Source of the DNA: Pseudorhizobium xiangyangii
GTDB taxonomy: Bacteria; Pseudomonadota; Alphaproteobacteria; Rhizobiales; Rhizobiaceae
NCBI RefSeq assembly: GCF_020531965.1
Contig: NZ_JAJAWH010000013.1
Location: 1-64,000 of the forward strand
Length of the DNA: 64,000 nt
Direction of reading: 5' to 3'
Positions 1 to 9,677 of the stretch are shown here, piece after piece (the first letter of the stretch is position 1; each line of letters starts with the position of its first letter). The notes beneath the pieces are model-generated. The model was not told where the DNA came from. It made no database searches and worked only from the letters and a program-made list of their open reading frames with translations. Made by a program: the position numbers and the translations under genes.

Positions 1-142
1 ATCCCCCACACCCTTCTTATAAGGGCCGAAAAACTCGCTCCTTTGTAATCCTCGGATCGTACCGACCAAGGCCCCTCCGCTTGTATTGCGGCGGCATCGC
101 ATGCCATAGGAAAGCCGCCTGAATTATACGAGAAGGTGAACC

Positions 143-1084
143 ATGCGCGTCCTGTCCGAAGCCTTTATTCCGGAACTTCCCAATTACTATCGCGGCAAGG
201 TGCGCGAGAACTACGACCTTCCCGACGGCCGCCGCATCATTATAGCAACCGACAGGCTCAGCGCCTTCGACCGCATCCTTACATGCATCCCCGACAAGGG
301 CCATGTCCTGACCCAGACGGCGCGCTACTGGTTTGAAGCCACCAATGACATCTGCCCGAACCATGTCCTGGCCTACCCCGACCCCAACGTCGTCATCGGC
401 ACGCGCCTCGATATTCTCCCGGTGGAGATCGTGGTCCGCGGCTATCTCGCCGGCACGACCGGGACATCCTTGCTGACACTCTATAAGCAGGGCGGGCGCA
501 AGATGTACGGTCTAGACCTGCCCGATGGGCTCAGGGACAACGAGGCGCTTCCGCAGCCGGTCATCACGCCGACCAGCAAGGCGTTCCATGGGGGACATGA
601 CGAGCCCCTGACCCGGACCCAGATCATCGAGGAAGGACTGCTGACCGAGGCCCAATGGGATACAGTCTCGCGCTATGCACTGTCTCTATTCCAGCGCGGG
701 CAGGAGATGGCAGCGAAACAGGGCCTGATCCTCGTGGATACAAAGTACGAGTTCGGAACCGACAAGGATGGCAACATTGTCCTTGCAGATGAGATCCACA
801 CGCCCGACAGCAGCCGCTACTGGATAACAGATAGCTATCAACAGGCCTTTGAAGGCGGAGACCGGCCGGCCAGCTTCGACAAGGACTTCGTGCGGGCCTG
901 GGTGGCTGAGCGGTGCGACCCATACAAGGATGATATTCCGGAGATCCCGGACTCCCTGGTCGAGGCTACAGCGCAGGTCTACCGGACAGCATTCGAAAAG
1001 ATCACCGGACGCTCCTTCCAGCCGGACACCAACGGCCCGACGGTTCTCGACCGTGTCAGAAAAAATCTGCAGCCCTACTTCTGA
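143..1084 (+). CDS. purC: Phosphoribosylaminoimidazole-succinocarboxamide synthase
   Basis: SAICAR synthetase of purine biosynthesis: it joins CAIR and aspartate with ATP in the cytosol. The 313-residue protein opens with the family pattern of an early GKVRENYDL nucleotide-binding strand followed by RLSAFDR, and later carries [15 protein letters not shown] and [14 protein letters not shown], all typical of PurC. The length fits the longer, yeast Ade1-like form rather than the roughly 240-residue E. coli form. The ATG at 143 follows GAAGGTG at a normal distance. A TetR gene follows 52 bp downstream. From memory, rhizobia often carry a second, short purC beside purSQL; it is not in this window. 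The identity is clear; whether this copy is the housekeeping enzyme is not. Confidence 0.95.
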   Translation: MRVLSEAFIPELPNYYRGKVRENYDLPDGRRIIIATDRLSAFDRILTCIPDKGHVLTQTARYWFEATNDICPNHVLAYPDPNVVIGTRLDILPVEIVVRGYLAGTTGTSLLTLYKQGGRKMYGLDLPDGLRDNEALPQPVITPTSKAFHGGHDEPLTRTQIIEEGLLTEAQWDTVSRYALSLFQRGQEMAAKQGLILVDTKYEFGTDKDGNIVLADEIHTPDSSRYWITDSYQQAFEGGDRPASFDKDFVRAWVAERCDPYKDDIPEIPDSLVEATAQVYRTAFEKITGRSFQPDTNGPTVLDRVRKNLQPYF

Positions 1085-1136
1085 GAGAGGGCAACTGGGC
1101 GCCGACAATCAACGAACGGACCAAAGTGAGGGGCGA

Positions 1137-1739
1137 TTGCGCAGACCGAGACGCAAGGCAGAAGAAACCCGGCAGGATATTCTCGCCACGGCGGAAGAAC
1201 TGTTCCGACAGCGCGGCATCGCCAAAACCTCGATAGCGGATATCGCTCTCGAACTCGGAATGTCGCCCGCAAACGTCTTCAAGCATTTTCACACGAAGAC
1301 CGTGTTGGTGGATGCAATCTGCGAGCGGCACATCAACCGCATGATCGAGAGTTTCGCGACACACGATCACGCTGCACCGGCGCCGGAGCGTCTGCCTCTG
1401 GTCGTCTGCAAACTCATGGAAGCCCATCTCCAGCACATCCGCGAGAACCCCTTCTTCCTTGAGATGATGTTTGTGAGGTCCGACACGCAATCGCACAGCG
1501 GTCAGCGTTACGGAGCGCTGATCGAGGAGCTTTTCGGCGAACTCATTCGCCAAGGCACTGAAAGTGGTGTCTATCACTGCACCGATCTCGCAGCGACCAG
1601 TCGCTACGTCACCGCGGCGTTTGTCAGCGTGCTGCATCCGGTCTTCCTTGCCGACGCGAAGAAGGACGAACTGCAGGATCGCTGCGGCGGTCTTGCCGAA
1701 CTTGTGAATGCTGCACTGCAAAGTCCGCTTGCAAAGTGA
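1137..1739 (+). CDS. TetR/AcrR family transcriptional regulator
   Basis: The 200-residue product has a TetR helix-turn-helix near its N-terminus (ETRQDILATAEELFRQRG, then IADIALELGMSPANVFKHF) and a helical C-terminal ligand domain. The open frame extends back into purC, but the segment before residue RLRRPRRKAEE is not TetR-like. I choose the TTG at 1137, preceded by a GAGG-type ribosome site at 1128-1131. The gene sits directly ahead of an RND efflux operon on the same strand, so it is probably the local pump repressor, as AcrR or BepR are for AcrAB or BepDE. That role is inferred from position only. Confidence 0.85.
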   Translation: MRRPRRKAEETRQDILATAEELFRQRGIAKTSIADIALELGMSPANVFKHFHTKTVLVDAICERHINRMIESFATHDHAAPAPERLPLVVCKLMEAHLQHIRENPFFLEMMFVRSDTQSHSGQRYGALIEELFGELIRQGTESGVYHCTDLAATSRYVTAAFVSVLHPVFLADAKKDELQDRCGGLAELVNAALQSPLAK

Positions 1740-1891
1740 CGGTATCTAATTTACGTCACTTCATCTCGGGTCTCTTTGATTCCCACACTCCGTGCGTTCC
1801 AGCCTCGATATCAACTCAAGTTTACGCCCATTTGTCGTGGCCCATCCTCGCACCGCCTCAACGCCCACCCTCTTCTTCCCGGATAGTCTCA

Positions 1892-3094
1892 ATGCTCGCA
1901 CGCAAGCTTTTCCTCCCCCTTTTCCTTTCGCTGGCGCTAGCCGCCTGCAGCGATTCCGGCCAGGGTGGCAACACAGATGCCGGCAACAAGGCCCAAGAGC
2001 GGCCGCCGACGCCGGTCAGTGTTGTCGCGATGAAGGCGGGCGACTACCCGATCACGAGGGTGCTTCCCGGACGCGCCACCGCCTTCCAGAATGCGGGCAT
2101 CAGGCCGCGGGTAACCGGCGCTGTCCGCGAGATCGCTTTCAAGGAAGGCAGCGAAGTGCAGGCGGGCGATCTGCTGTTCCAGATCGAGGACGACACCTAC
2201 ATGGCTGTTGTTGCGCAGGCGCGGGCATCGGTTGCCAAGGCGGAAGCCAGCGTCCCGAGTGCCCAGGCAAACCTTGCGCGTTACGAGCGATTGGTGAACA
2301 GCGGCGCGACCCAGATGGAGTATGAAACTGCCCGGGTGACCCTGCTTCAAGCCGAAGCGGACGTCGCGCAGGCGAAGGCTGCGCTTCAGGCGGCGGAAAT
2401 CGACCTTGGCCTCACCAAGATCCGCGCCCCGTTCGACGGTATCACCAACATTTCGAATGTCAGTATCGGCAACATCGTGACGGCCAATCAGGCTGAGGCT
2501 CTGACCACCCTTCGGAAAATCGATCCGATCTATATCAACCTGACGGAATCCAGCACCAACCTCCTTGAAGTGCGTAATGCACTGGCCTCAGGGCGCCTGA
2601 CAAGCGACCCTCATGAGGCTGAAATTTCGCTCAGGCTGGAGGACGGAACCGTCTATCCGCAGGCCGGCAAGCTCGACATGTCCGAAATGGCGGTCAGCGA
2701 GACAACCGGCACCTATCAAATCCGCGCACTTTTCGAGAACCCGAGCAACGTCATCCTGCCGGGAATGTATGTGCGTGCGACCGTCATTCTCGGTATGGAG
2801 AAGGGCTATCTCATCCCGCAGCGAGCAGCGACCCGTAACGCTCGCGGCGAACTCGCTGCAAAGTTCGTCACCGGCGAAGGCAAGGTGGAGACCAGGATAT
2901 TCCCGGTCAGCCAGGTATCCGGAAACAATTGGCTGGTGGCGGAAGGCGTAAGCGAAGGCGATCGCCTGATCGTAGACGGCTTCCAGTGGATCGCCGACGG
3001 CGCCGCCGTCGCTCCGGTAGATGCGACGGTTGATGAAAATGGTCTCGTCGTCGAGACCCCGAATAATGCCGCCGAGCCGGCTGCAAAACCGTAG
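1892..3094 (+). CDS. RND efflux periplasmic membrane fusion lipoprotein
   Basis: Membrane fusion (adaptor) subunit of a tripartite RND multidrug pump, AcrA/MexA/BepD-like, 400 residues. It begins with a lipoprotein signal (MLARKLFLPLFLSLALAACS, lipobox Cys near residue 20), then the biotinyl-lipoyl half (GSEVQAGDLLFQIEDD), a long Ala/Gln-rich coiled hairpin, the second lipoyl half (KIRAPFDGITN) and the beta-barrel. The open frame reaches back to a GTG at 1736 overlapping the TetR stop, but the ATG at 1892 gives a clean lipoprotein signal and is preferred. The pump gene follows 23 bp downstream, so they are co-transcribed. Confidence 0.92.
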   Translation: MLARKLFLPLFLSLALAACSDSGQGGNTDAGNKAQERPPTPVSVVAMKAGDYPITRVLPGRATAFQNAGIRPRVTGAVREIAFKEGSEVQAGDLLFQIEDDTYMAVVAQARASVAKAEASVPSAQANLARYERLVNSGATQMEYETARVTLLQAEADVAQAKAALQAAEIDLGLTKIRAPFDGITNISNVSIGNIVTANQAEALTTLRKIDPIYINLTESSTNLLEVRNALASGRLTSDPHEAEISLRLEDGTVYPQAGKLDMSEMAVSETTGTYQIRALFENPSNVILPGMYVRATVILGMEKGYLIPQRAATRNARGELAAKFVTGEGKVETRIFPVSQVSGNNWLVAEGVSEGDRLIVDGFQWIADGAAVAPVDATVDENGLVVETPNNAAEPAAKP

Positions 3095-3117
3095 ACCGTC
3101 GCGGCAGAGGATTTTAC

Positions 3118-6100
3118 ATGGCCAAGTACTTCATCCGGCGACCGGTGTTCGCCTGGGTCATCGCAATTGTCATCATGTTGGGCGGGGCGCTGGCGATTTC
3201 GACGCTGTCGATCTCGCAATACCCTGACATTGCGCCCACGACAGTGCGCATCTCCGCTTCCTACACGGGCGCAAGCGCTGAAACGGTCGAAAAATCGGTG
3301 ACGACGATCATCGAGGACGGCATGACCGGCCTTGACGACCTCACCTACATGACTTCTTCGTCCAGCACCGGCAGCTCATCCATCACGCTGACGTTCGGCA
3401 CGACCGTCGATCCGGAAATCGCACAGGTCCAGGTGCAGAACAAGCTGCAACTGGTCCAGTCGCAGCTTCCCGACGTCGTCCAGCAGAGCGGCATTTCCGT
3501 AACCCGGTCCACCTCAAGCATCCTGATGGTCGGAGCTCTTGTTTCGACGGATGGAACGCGCAGCTCGGTCGACCTCGGCGACGTTTTCACGACCAGCATC
3601 GAAGACCAGATCAAACGCCTCGAAGGCGTCGGAAGCATTGATATCTTCGGCTCGGGCTATGCGATGCGGATCTGGATGGACCCGCTGAAGCTGCAGAAAT
3701 ATCAGCTGACACCGTCCGACGTCACCACCGCCATCCAGGCGCAGAACACCCAGGTCTCGGTAGGGTCACTCGGCGGACAGCCGACTGCAGAAGGTCAGCA
3801 GCTAGCAGTCACCATGACCGCGCAAAGCCAGTTGACCACGGTCGATGACTTTGAAGCGATCATTCTGAAGGTGGAGCAGGACGGCGCAACCGTCAGGCTG
3901 AGCGACGTCGCGCGCGTTGAGATCGGACAGGAAAGTTATGGCGGCTCCTCCCGCCAGAACAATCTTCCCTCCACCGGCTTCGCCGTCAATCTCGCGACCG
4001 GCGCCAACGCACTCGACACGGCAGATCGTGTCAAGGCGGCCCTTGCCCAGATCGCCCCGACGCTACCGGAAGGCGTCGAAATCACTTATCCCTATGACAC
4101 CACGCCGTTCGTGCAGCTCTCGATCGAGAAGGTTGTGCATACGCTGATCGAGGCCATTGTTCTGGTCTTCGTGGTTCTCTTGATCTTCCTCCAGAACCTG
4201 CGCGCCACGATCATTCCGATGATTGCCGTTCCTGTCGTCCTGCTTGGCACGTTCGGTATTCTTGCGATTACGGGCTACTCCATCAACACGCTCACCATGT
4301 TCGCCATGGTGTTGGCAATCGGTCTGTTGGTGGATGACGCGATCGTCGTCGTCGAGAACGTCGAACGCATCATGGACGAGGAAGGTTTGTCGCCGCTGGA
4401 AGCAACCGAGAAGTCCATGGACGAGATCACCGGTGCCATTATCGGCATCGCCCTGGTTCTTACCGCGGTCTTCATTCCAATGGCATTTTTTGGAGGCTCT
4501 ACCGGCATCATTTACCGGCAGTTCTCCGTGACGATCGTGTCTGCCATGCTGCTGTCGGCAGTCGTGGCGGTCGTGCTGACGCCTGCGCTCTGCGCGACCA
4601 TGCTGAAACCTATTGATCACCACAAAAAGCGTCGTGGCATCGGAGCCTGGTTTAACCGCGGCTTTGACCGTTCCACCAAGGGCTACGTCAGCTCGATCAG
4701 TCACCTTCTCAAGCGCCCGCTGCGAGTCGTGATCATGTTTGCTGTCGTGATCGCCGGTTGTGCATGGCTGTTCACGAGACTGCCGAGCTCCTTCCTGCCG
4801 CAGGAAGACCAGGGCGTTCTGCTGACCCTCGTCCAGACACCGCCCGGATCCACAACAGCGCGCACCGATGCGGTCGTAAAACAGGTCGAGGCGTATTACC
4901 TGGAGCAGGAAAAAGAGAACGTCGATGATGTATTCGGCGTTCTTGGCTTCAGCTTCGGCGGCTCGGGCCAGAATTACGCCTTGGTCTTCACCAAGCTGGC
5001 GGACTTCGACAAACGTACCGGTCCGGGACAATCTGCGGCAGAAATCGTGCAGAGAGCAAGTGGCTACTTCTTCACCCTGCGGGATGCTCAGGTCTTCGCC
5101 CTGCTTCCCCCTGCAATCCAGGGACTGGGCACGTCAAGCGGTTTCTCCATGTACCTCGTCGACAGCGGCGGTAACGGTAACGATGCGCTTACAATAGCTT
5201 CCCAGCAGTTGATGCAGACAGCGGCAACAAATCCCAACATCAGTTCGTTACGCAGCAACAGCCAGCGCTCGGAAACCCAGCTCAAGATTCTCCTCGACCA
5301 GGAGAAACTGGGAGCCATGGGCGTTGACCTCTCGGGCGTCAACTCGATGCTCGCGACCATCTTTGCCGGCAGGGATGTCAACGACTTCACCCTGAACAAT
5401 GAACTGAAGCCGGTCTACGTTCAGGCAGACGCCTCCTACCGCATGCAACCGGACGACCTGAAGTACTGGTATGCCCGTAACAGTGCGGGCGAGATGGTGC
5501 CCTTCTCCGCCTTCAGTACCGTGCAGTGGGAGGGCGGTACACCACAGCTGGCCCGATTCAACGGTACAAGCGCCATCTCGCTGGACGGCGCCTCAGGACC
5601 AGGCATAAGCACCGGGCAGGCCATGGATGAAATGGAACGTCTGACGGCCGAGCTTCCCGGCGGCTATAGCGTGGCCTGGCAAGGCATCTCTTACCAGGAG
5701 AAACTGTCCGGCTCGCAGGCTCCAATGCTCTATGCGCTGTCCGTGCTGATCGTCTTTCTATGCCTCGCCGCCCTTTACGAGAGCTGGTCGATCCCGTTCT
5801 CGGTTGTCCTGGCGGTTCCGGTCGGCATTCTCGGAGCGCTCGCGGCGGCCTACCTGTTTGGGCAGTCCAACGACGTCTATTTCAAGGTTGGCCTGCTCAC
5901 GACCATCGGGCTAGCTGCCAAGAATGCGATTCTGATCGTGGAGTTTGCCAAGGACCGACAAGAGCAGGGAATGGGCATTATCGAGGCAACGCTGGAGGCC
6001 GCACGCCTGCGTCTGCGCCCGATCATCATGACCTCGCTTGCGTTCATTCTGGGTGTCGTACCGCTCGCAATTGCCACCGGCGCGGGCTCTGCAGCCCAGA

Positions 6101-6222
6101 ATGCGATCGGTATTGGCGTGCTCGGCGGTATGCTTTCTGCAACACTCCTCGGAATTTTCTTCGTTCCGTCCTTCTTTGTTGTGGTTAGACGGTTATCAAA
6201 TCGAGAAAAAAAGACGACATAA
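3118..6222 (+). CDS. RND multidrug efflux permease (AcrB/MexB/BepE type)
   Basis: The 1034-residue inner-membrane proton-driven pump of the HAE1 family. It opens with the hallmark FIRRPVFAWVIAIVIMLGG helix, has two large periplasmic loops and twelve expected membrane segments. The proton-relay residues are present: paired Asp406/Asp407 in GLLVDDAIVVVENVER and a Lys at 935 in GLAAKNAILIVEFAKD. The length matches AcrB (1049 residues). It is the second gene of the operon between the fusion lipoprotein and the outer-membrane factor. Substrates cannot be read from the sequence, though this class typically exports hydrophobic drugs, detergents and plant phenolics. Confidence 0.96.
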   Translation: MAKYFIRRPVFAWVIAIVIMLGGALAISTLSISQYPDIAPTTVRISASYTGASAETVEKSVTTIIEDGMTGLDDLTYMTSSSSTGSSSITLTFGTTVDPEIAQVQVQNKLQLVQSQLPDVVQQSGISVTRSTSSILMVGALVSTDGTRSSVDLGDVFTTSIEDQIKRLEGVGSIDIFGSGYAMRIWMDPLKLQKYQLTPSDVTTAIQAQNTQVSVGSLGGQPTAEGQQLAVTMTAQSQLTTVDDFEAIILKVEQDGATVRLSDVARVEIGQESYGGSSRQNNLPSTGFAVNLATGANALDTADRVKAALAQIAPTLPEGVEITYPYDTTPFVQLSIEKVVHTLIEAIVLVFVVLLIFLQNLRATIIPMIAVPVVLLGTFGILAITGYSINTLTMFAMVLAIGLLVDDAIVVVENVERIMDEEGLSPLEATEKSMDEITGAIIGIALVLTAVFIPMAFFGGSTGIIYRQFSVTIVSAMLLSAVVAVVLTPALCATMLKPIDHHKKRRGIGAWFNRGFDRSTKGYVSSISHLLKRPLRVVIMFAVVIAGCAWLFTRLPSSFLPQEDQGVLLTLVQTPPGSTTARTDAVVKQVEAYYLEQEKENVDDVFGVLGFSFGGSGQNYALVFTKLADFDKRTGPGQSAAEIVQRASGYFFTLRDAQVFALLPPAIQGLGTSSGFSMYLVDSGGNGNDALTIASQQLMQTAATNPNISSLRSNSQRSETQLKILLDQEKLGAMGVDLSGVNSMLATIFAGRDVNDFTLNNELKPVYVQADASYRMQPDDLKYWYARNSAGEMVPFSAFSTVQWEGGTPQLARFNGTSAISLDGASGPGISTGQAMDEMERLTAELPGGYSVAWQGISYQEKLSGSQAPMLYALSVLIVFLCLAALYESWSIPFSVVLAVPVGILGALAAAYLFGQSNDVYFKVGLLTTIGLAAKNAILIVEFAKDRQEQGMGIIEATLEAARLRLRPIIMTSLAFILGVVPLAIATGAGSAAQNAIGIGVLGGMLSATLLGIFFVPSFFVVVRRLSNREKKTT

Positions 6223-6349
6223 GACAACAATGATATTCGCTGAATGGCGGATTGCGTTTCGCGGCCGGGTTGCTTTGGGATTCTCGGCCGCGCAAGTGGC
6301 TCCAACGGCGCCAGTGTTTTGGTTTTGATAGGGCATTTGGGACAAAAAG

Positions 6350-7786
6350 ATGAAATCTGTTCACGTAACGGCTCCACTCGCCTTGCTCCTCCTGTCTGGC
6401 TGCGTTGTCGGACCGGACCATAAAGCACCGGAAATCGCCCTTCCCGCCAAGTTTGCGGAAGGACCGACGAGCAGTAACGGCGACGTATCGACCAACGCCT
6501 GGTGGACAGCGTTTAACGACCGTATGCTCAACAGCTATGTTCAGCAGGGCCTTTCCCAAAACCTGGATGTGCTACAGGCACTGGAGCGAATCAATCAGGC
6601 GCAAGCCAGCGTTGTGATCGCCGGCGCACCGGGACTGCCCGCGGTAACAGTCGCTGCTGATGCCTCGCGTGCCGGCGCCAGAGGTTTCCGTACCACCCCT
6701 AACATATCGCCAACCACAAGCGCCCGCGGTGTCGTTGATGCATCGTGGTTCCTTGATCTGTTCGGTCGCTACAAGCGCTCCAGCGAAAGTGCACTTGCCC
6801 AGTTGGATGCCGCCTATGCGGGTGTTGACGTTGCACGTCTGACGCTGCTCTCACAGGTCGCGGGAGCCTATATCGACGTTCGTTTCTTCCAGGAGCGGAT
6901 CGCCTTGGCGAACCAGAACCTTGCATCGCGCAGGGAAACCCTGGACCTGACCCGCCTGCAGCTTGAAGCCGGCGCCGCCTCAAGGCTTGACGTCGTCCAG
7001 GCGGAAGGCCTCGTGAATTCAACAATTGCAGAGCTTCCCGGGCTGGAGACTTCGTTCCGTGGGGCCTCGCATCGCGTTGCAACGCTGCTTGGGCTACCAG
7101 CCTCGACGCTGATCCCGGAATTGCAGAAGGGCGCCCGCCAGCCGGTAGCGCGCTTCAACGCCAAGGCCGGTGTTCCTGCCGATCTCGTGCGTAATCGCCC
7201 GGACATCCGTGCCGCGGAACGCCAGCTTGCCGCCGCCGTCGCGGACATCGGCGTAGCCCAGTCGCAGCTCTATCCCAGTATCAGCCTTGGCGGCTCCATT
7301 ACGCCGACTTACGCCCGCACAGGCAGTGCCGACACGCGTCTTCTTTCCTGGTCCTTCGGGCCGGCACTCAACCTTCCTATCTTCGACGGTGGCCAGTTGA
7401 AGGCCAACGTGACCGCTTCTGAATCCCTGGCGCGCGAAGCTTACCTTATCTGGAAGCAAACCGTTCTTAACGGGGTCGAAGAGGTCGAAAATGCTCTTGC
7501 GGCGATCGCGCGTGATGCCCGGACTGTTGCCGCGCTGCGCGACACCGTGGCCTCCTACGACGAAGCGCTCGAGTTGGCGACCGCCAGCTATCGCGACGGC
7601 GCATCCTCGCTACTCGACGTCCTGGACGCACAGCGGGAAGTCTCGACCGCTCAGGCAAGTCTCGCAGCGGCCGTACAGCAGATGGCGCAAGACTTCGTAT
7701 CCCTGAACGTTGCAGTGGGCGGGGGTTACGCTTACGGCAGCCCCAATACCCAGGTTGCATCCGCTGCCGCTGGTCCGGCAAAGTAA
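6350..7786 (+). CDS. Outer-membrane efflux lipoprotein, NodT family
   Basis: Outer-membrane factor of the RND pump (OprM/NodT family), 478 residues. It starts with a lipoprotein signal ending LLLLSGC, followed by VVGPDHKAPEI, the usual OprM/NodT mature N-terminus. Two tandem outer-membrane efflux repeats are visible, with conserved LDLFGRYKR and, in the second repeat, SYDEALELATASYRDGASS followed by LLDVLDAQR. It lies 127 bp after the pump gene on the same strand. A strong terminator at 7809-7843 closes the operon, so all three parts of the exporter are encoded together. Confidence 0.94.
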   Translation: MKSVHVTAPLALLLLSGCVVGPDHKAPEIALPAKFAEGPTSSNGDVSTNAWWTAFNDRMLNSYVQQGLSQNLDVLQALERINQAQASVVIAGAPGLPAVTVAADASRAGARGFRTTPNISPTTSARGVVDASWFLDLFGRYKRSSESALAQLDAAYAGVDVARLTLLSQVAGAYIDVRFFQERIALANQNLASRRETLDLTRLQLEAGAASRLDVVQAEGLVNSTIAELPGLETSFRGASHRVATLLGLPASTLIPELQKGARQPVARFNAKAGVPADLVRNRPDIRAAERQLAAAVADIGVAQSQLYPSISLGGSITPTYARTGSADTRLLSWSFGPALNLPIFDGGQLKANVTASESLAREAYLIWKQTVLNGVEEVENALAAIARDARTVAALRDTVASYDEALELATASYRDGASSLLDVLDAQREVSTAQASLAAAVQQMAQDFVSLNVAVGGGYAYGSPNTQVASAAAGPAK

Positions 7787-7808
7787 GCGGAAGCAGTTCC
7801 ACTTCACT

Positions 7809-7843
7809 AAAAAACCTCCGGTGCGACGCATCGGAGGTTTTTT
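7809..7843. terminator. Bidirectional intrinsic terminator
   Basis: An inverted repeat: AAAAAACCTCCG is followed by an 11-base loop and CGGAGGTTTTTT. The arm carries A-runs and T-runs on both sides, so it can terminate the efflux operon on the plus strand and efp on the minus strand. Confidence 0.9.
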
Positions 7844-7864
7844 ATTCCCGCAAAACTTTACGGA

Positions 7865-8434
7865 TCAGTCCTTGGCGCGTTCGACGTAGGAGTTGTCTTC
7901 CGTTGCGATAACGACGCGTGTACCGGCATTGATATGCGGGGGAACCAGGGTGCGCAGGCCGTTCGACAGGATGGCCGGCTTGTAGGACGAAGAAGCCGTC
8001 TGGCCCTTCACGACCGGTTCGGTCTCCATAATTTCGAGTGTGACATGGCGCGGCAACTGCAGGGCCAGCGCAATGCCGTTGTACATGGACAGGATGCAGG
8101 TCATGCCTTCCTGCAGATAGGCTTTCTGGTCGCCCATCGTGTCAGCATCGACAACAATCTGGTCGTAGCTTTCCGGGTTCATGAAGTGGAAGCCTTCGCC
8201 ATCTTCATAGAGATACTGGAAGTTCACGTCTTCCACGAAAGCGCGTTCGACCTGCTCGGTAGTGCGCCAGCGTTCCGATACCTTCACACCGTCGACGATG
8301 CGGCGCATATCCACCTGCGTGACCGGCGTTCCTTTGCCAGGATGGAAGTTCTGTGCCGTGAGCACCACATAAAGCTTGCCCTCGACTTCGAGGACGTTGC
8401 CCTTGCGGACGGAGGAAGCGATGACCTTGACCAT
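7865..8434 (-). CDS. efp: Elongation factor P
   Basis: Translation factor that enters stalled ribosomes to help form peptide bonds at proline runs. The 189 residues (E. coli 188) show the KOW-like N-terminal domain and two OB domains. The modification loop reads HPGKGTP with the lysine at position 34, exactly the site that EpmA and EpmB beta-lysylate in E. coli. epmA and epmB lie divergently next door, so modified EF-P is expected. The start ATG at 8434 gives the canonical MVKVIASS N-terminus. Confidence 0.97.
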   Translation of the reverse strand: MVKVIASSVRKGNVLEVEGKLYVVLTAQNFHPGKGTPVTQVDMRRIVDGVKVSERWRTTEQVERAFVEDVNFQYLYEDGEGFHFMNPESYDQIVVDADTMGDQKAYLQEGMTCILSMYNGIALALQLPRHVTLEIMETEPVVKGQTASSSYKPAILSNGLRTLVPPHINAGTRVVIATEDNSYVERAKD

Positions 8435-8606
8435 GAATATCCCTTGTACATGCCGGCTTGTAACCGCCGGAGATGCGTCGTAGAGGAGCGGAAGCCAATC
8501 CGCAGGGCGGATAACCTCTTTCCTGGCGCACCTAGCCTAAAAACAGGCAAATAGGAAGCCTTGCCGGACAGCGCACGCCAGAAAAGCTGACGATCAGGAT
8601 CATCGA

Positions 8607-9677
8607 ATGCACCGAGCGGGCTCAACATCCAACCGATCGCCGTGGTGGGAACCGCAAGTTCATGCGGACCGCCGCCCGTTTCTGCTCGGCCGCAATCGCG
8701 TTCTATCCAGGCTTCGCCGACATTTCGAAGATGGCGGGTTCCTGGAAGTCGATCCTGCGGCACTGCAGGTTTCCCCCGGCAACGAAATGCATCTGCACGC
8801 CTTTGCAACGGAAGCGCTGACCACCGACGGACAGCCGACATCTCTTTTTCTGCATACCTCGCCGGAATTTGCCTGCAAGAAGCTCCTCGCCGCCGGCGAA
8901 ACACAGATATTCTCCTTCGCACACGTCTACCGTAATCGAGAAAGGGGCCCGCTGCACCATCCGGAATTCACCATGCTGGAGTGGTACCGCGTAGGAGTTC
9001 CCTACGAAGTCCTGATGACGGACTGCGCAGAAATCCTTGCACTGGCGGCCGAGGCGGCAGGCACGCGCCAATTTACCTACCGCGGCATTTCGATCGATCC
9101 CTTCGCCGAGACGGAACGCGTGACATTGGCCGACGCCTTCGACCGGTTCGCTAATATTGATCTGCTCTCTTCCGTCGCCCATGACGGCGAGACGGATCGC
9201 GAGGCACTGGCTGTAGAACTCAAAAGAACAGGCATCCGGTTTGCGCAGGACGATACCTGGGCTGATCTATTCAGCCGCGTTTTGGTGGAAAAGGTCGAAC
9301 CGCAGCTTGGGAAGGATCGTGCCACGATCCTGTGTGAATATCCGGTCTCCGAAGCGGCACTGGCTCGCCCTTCATCGCGGGATGCGCGCGTGGCGGACAG
9401 GTTTGAGCTCTACGCCTGCGGCGTCGAACTGGCCAATGCGTTCGCAGAACTGACCGACGCAGCCGAGCAGCGCCGACGCTTTGAACACGAGATGACGGAA
9501 AAAGCGCGCATTTATGGCAGCGCCTATCCGATTGATGAGGATTTCCTGCAAGCCCTGAACGTCATGCCGGAAGCAAGCGGAGCAGCCTTGGGCTTCGATA
9601 GGCTCGTCATGCTCGCGACAGGGGCGGCTCGCATCGATCAGGTCATGTGGGCACCAGTGGTGGAGCCGGCCACATGA
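8607..9677 (+). CDS. epmA: EF-P--(R)-beta-lysine ligase (lysyl-tRNA synthetase paralogue)
   Basis: EpmA (GenX/PoxA/YjeA) attaches (R)-beta-lysine to Lys34 of EF-P. The protein is a 356-residue class II aminoacyl-tRNA-synthetase catalytic core without the tRNA anticodon-binding domain. Motif 2 (FAHVYRNRERGPLHHPEFTM then LEWYR) and motif 3 (GAALGFDRLVML) are both visible. It is about 30 residues longer than E. coli EpmA (325). The gene diverges from efp and its stop overlaps the start of epmB (ATGA at 9674-9677), giving translational coupling of the two modification enzymes. Confidence 0.95.
   Translation: MHRAGSTSNRSPWWEPQVHADRRPFLLGRNRVLSRLRRHFEDGGFLEVDPAALQVSPGNEMHLHAFATEALTTDGQPTSLFLHTSPEFACKKLLAAGETQIFSFAHVYRNRERGPLHHPEFTMLEWYRVGVPYEVLMTDCAEILALAAEAAGTRQFTYRGISIDPFAETERVTLADAFDRFANIDLLSSVAHDGETDREALAVELKRTGIRFAQDDTWADLFSRVLVEKVEPQLGKDRATILCEYPVSEAALARPSSRDARVADRFELYACGVELANAFAELTDAAEQRRRFEHEMTEKARIYGSAYPIDEDFLQALNVMPEASGAALGFDRLVMLATGAARIDQVMWAPVVEPAT

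Noticed and set aside
1736-1891. N-terminal extension of the efflux lipoprotein from a GTG overlapping the TetR stop
   Set aside because: The extension is not signal-like, and the ATG at 1892 starts an intact lipoprotein signal.
4063-5031. A 322-codon minus-strand frame inside the RND pump gene
   Set aside because: Shadow of the AcrB-type permease with His/Arg/Asp-rich composition.
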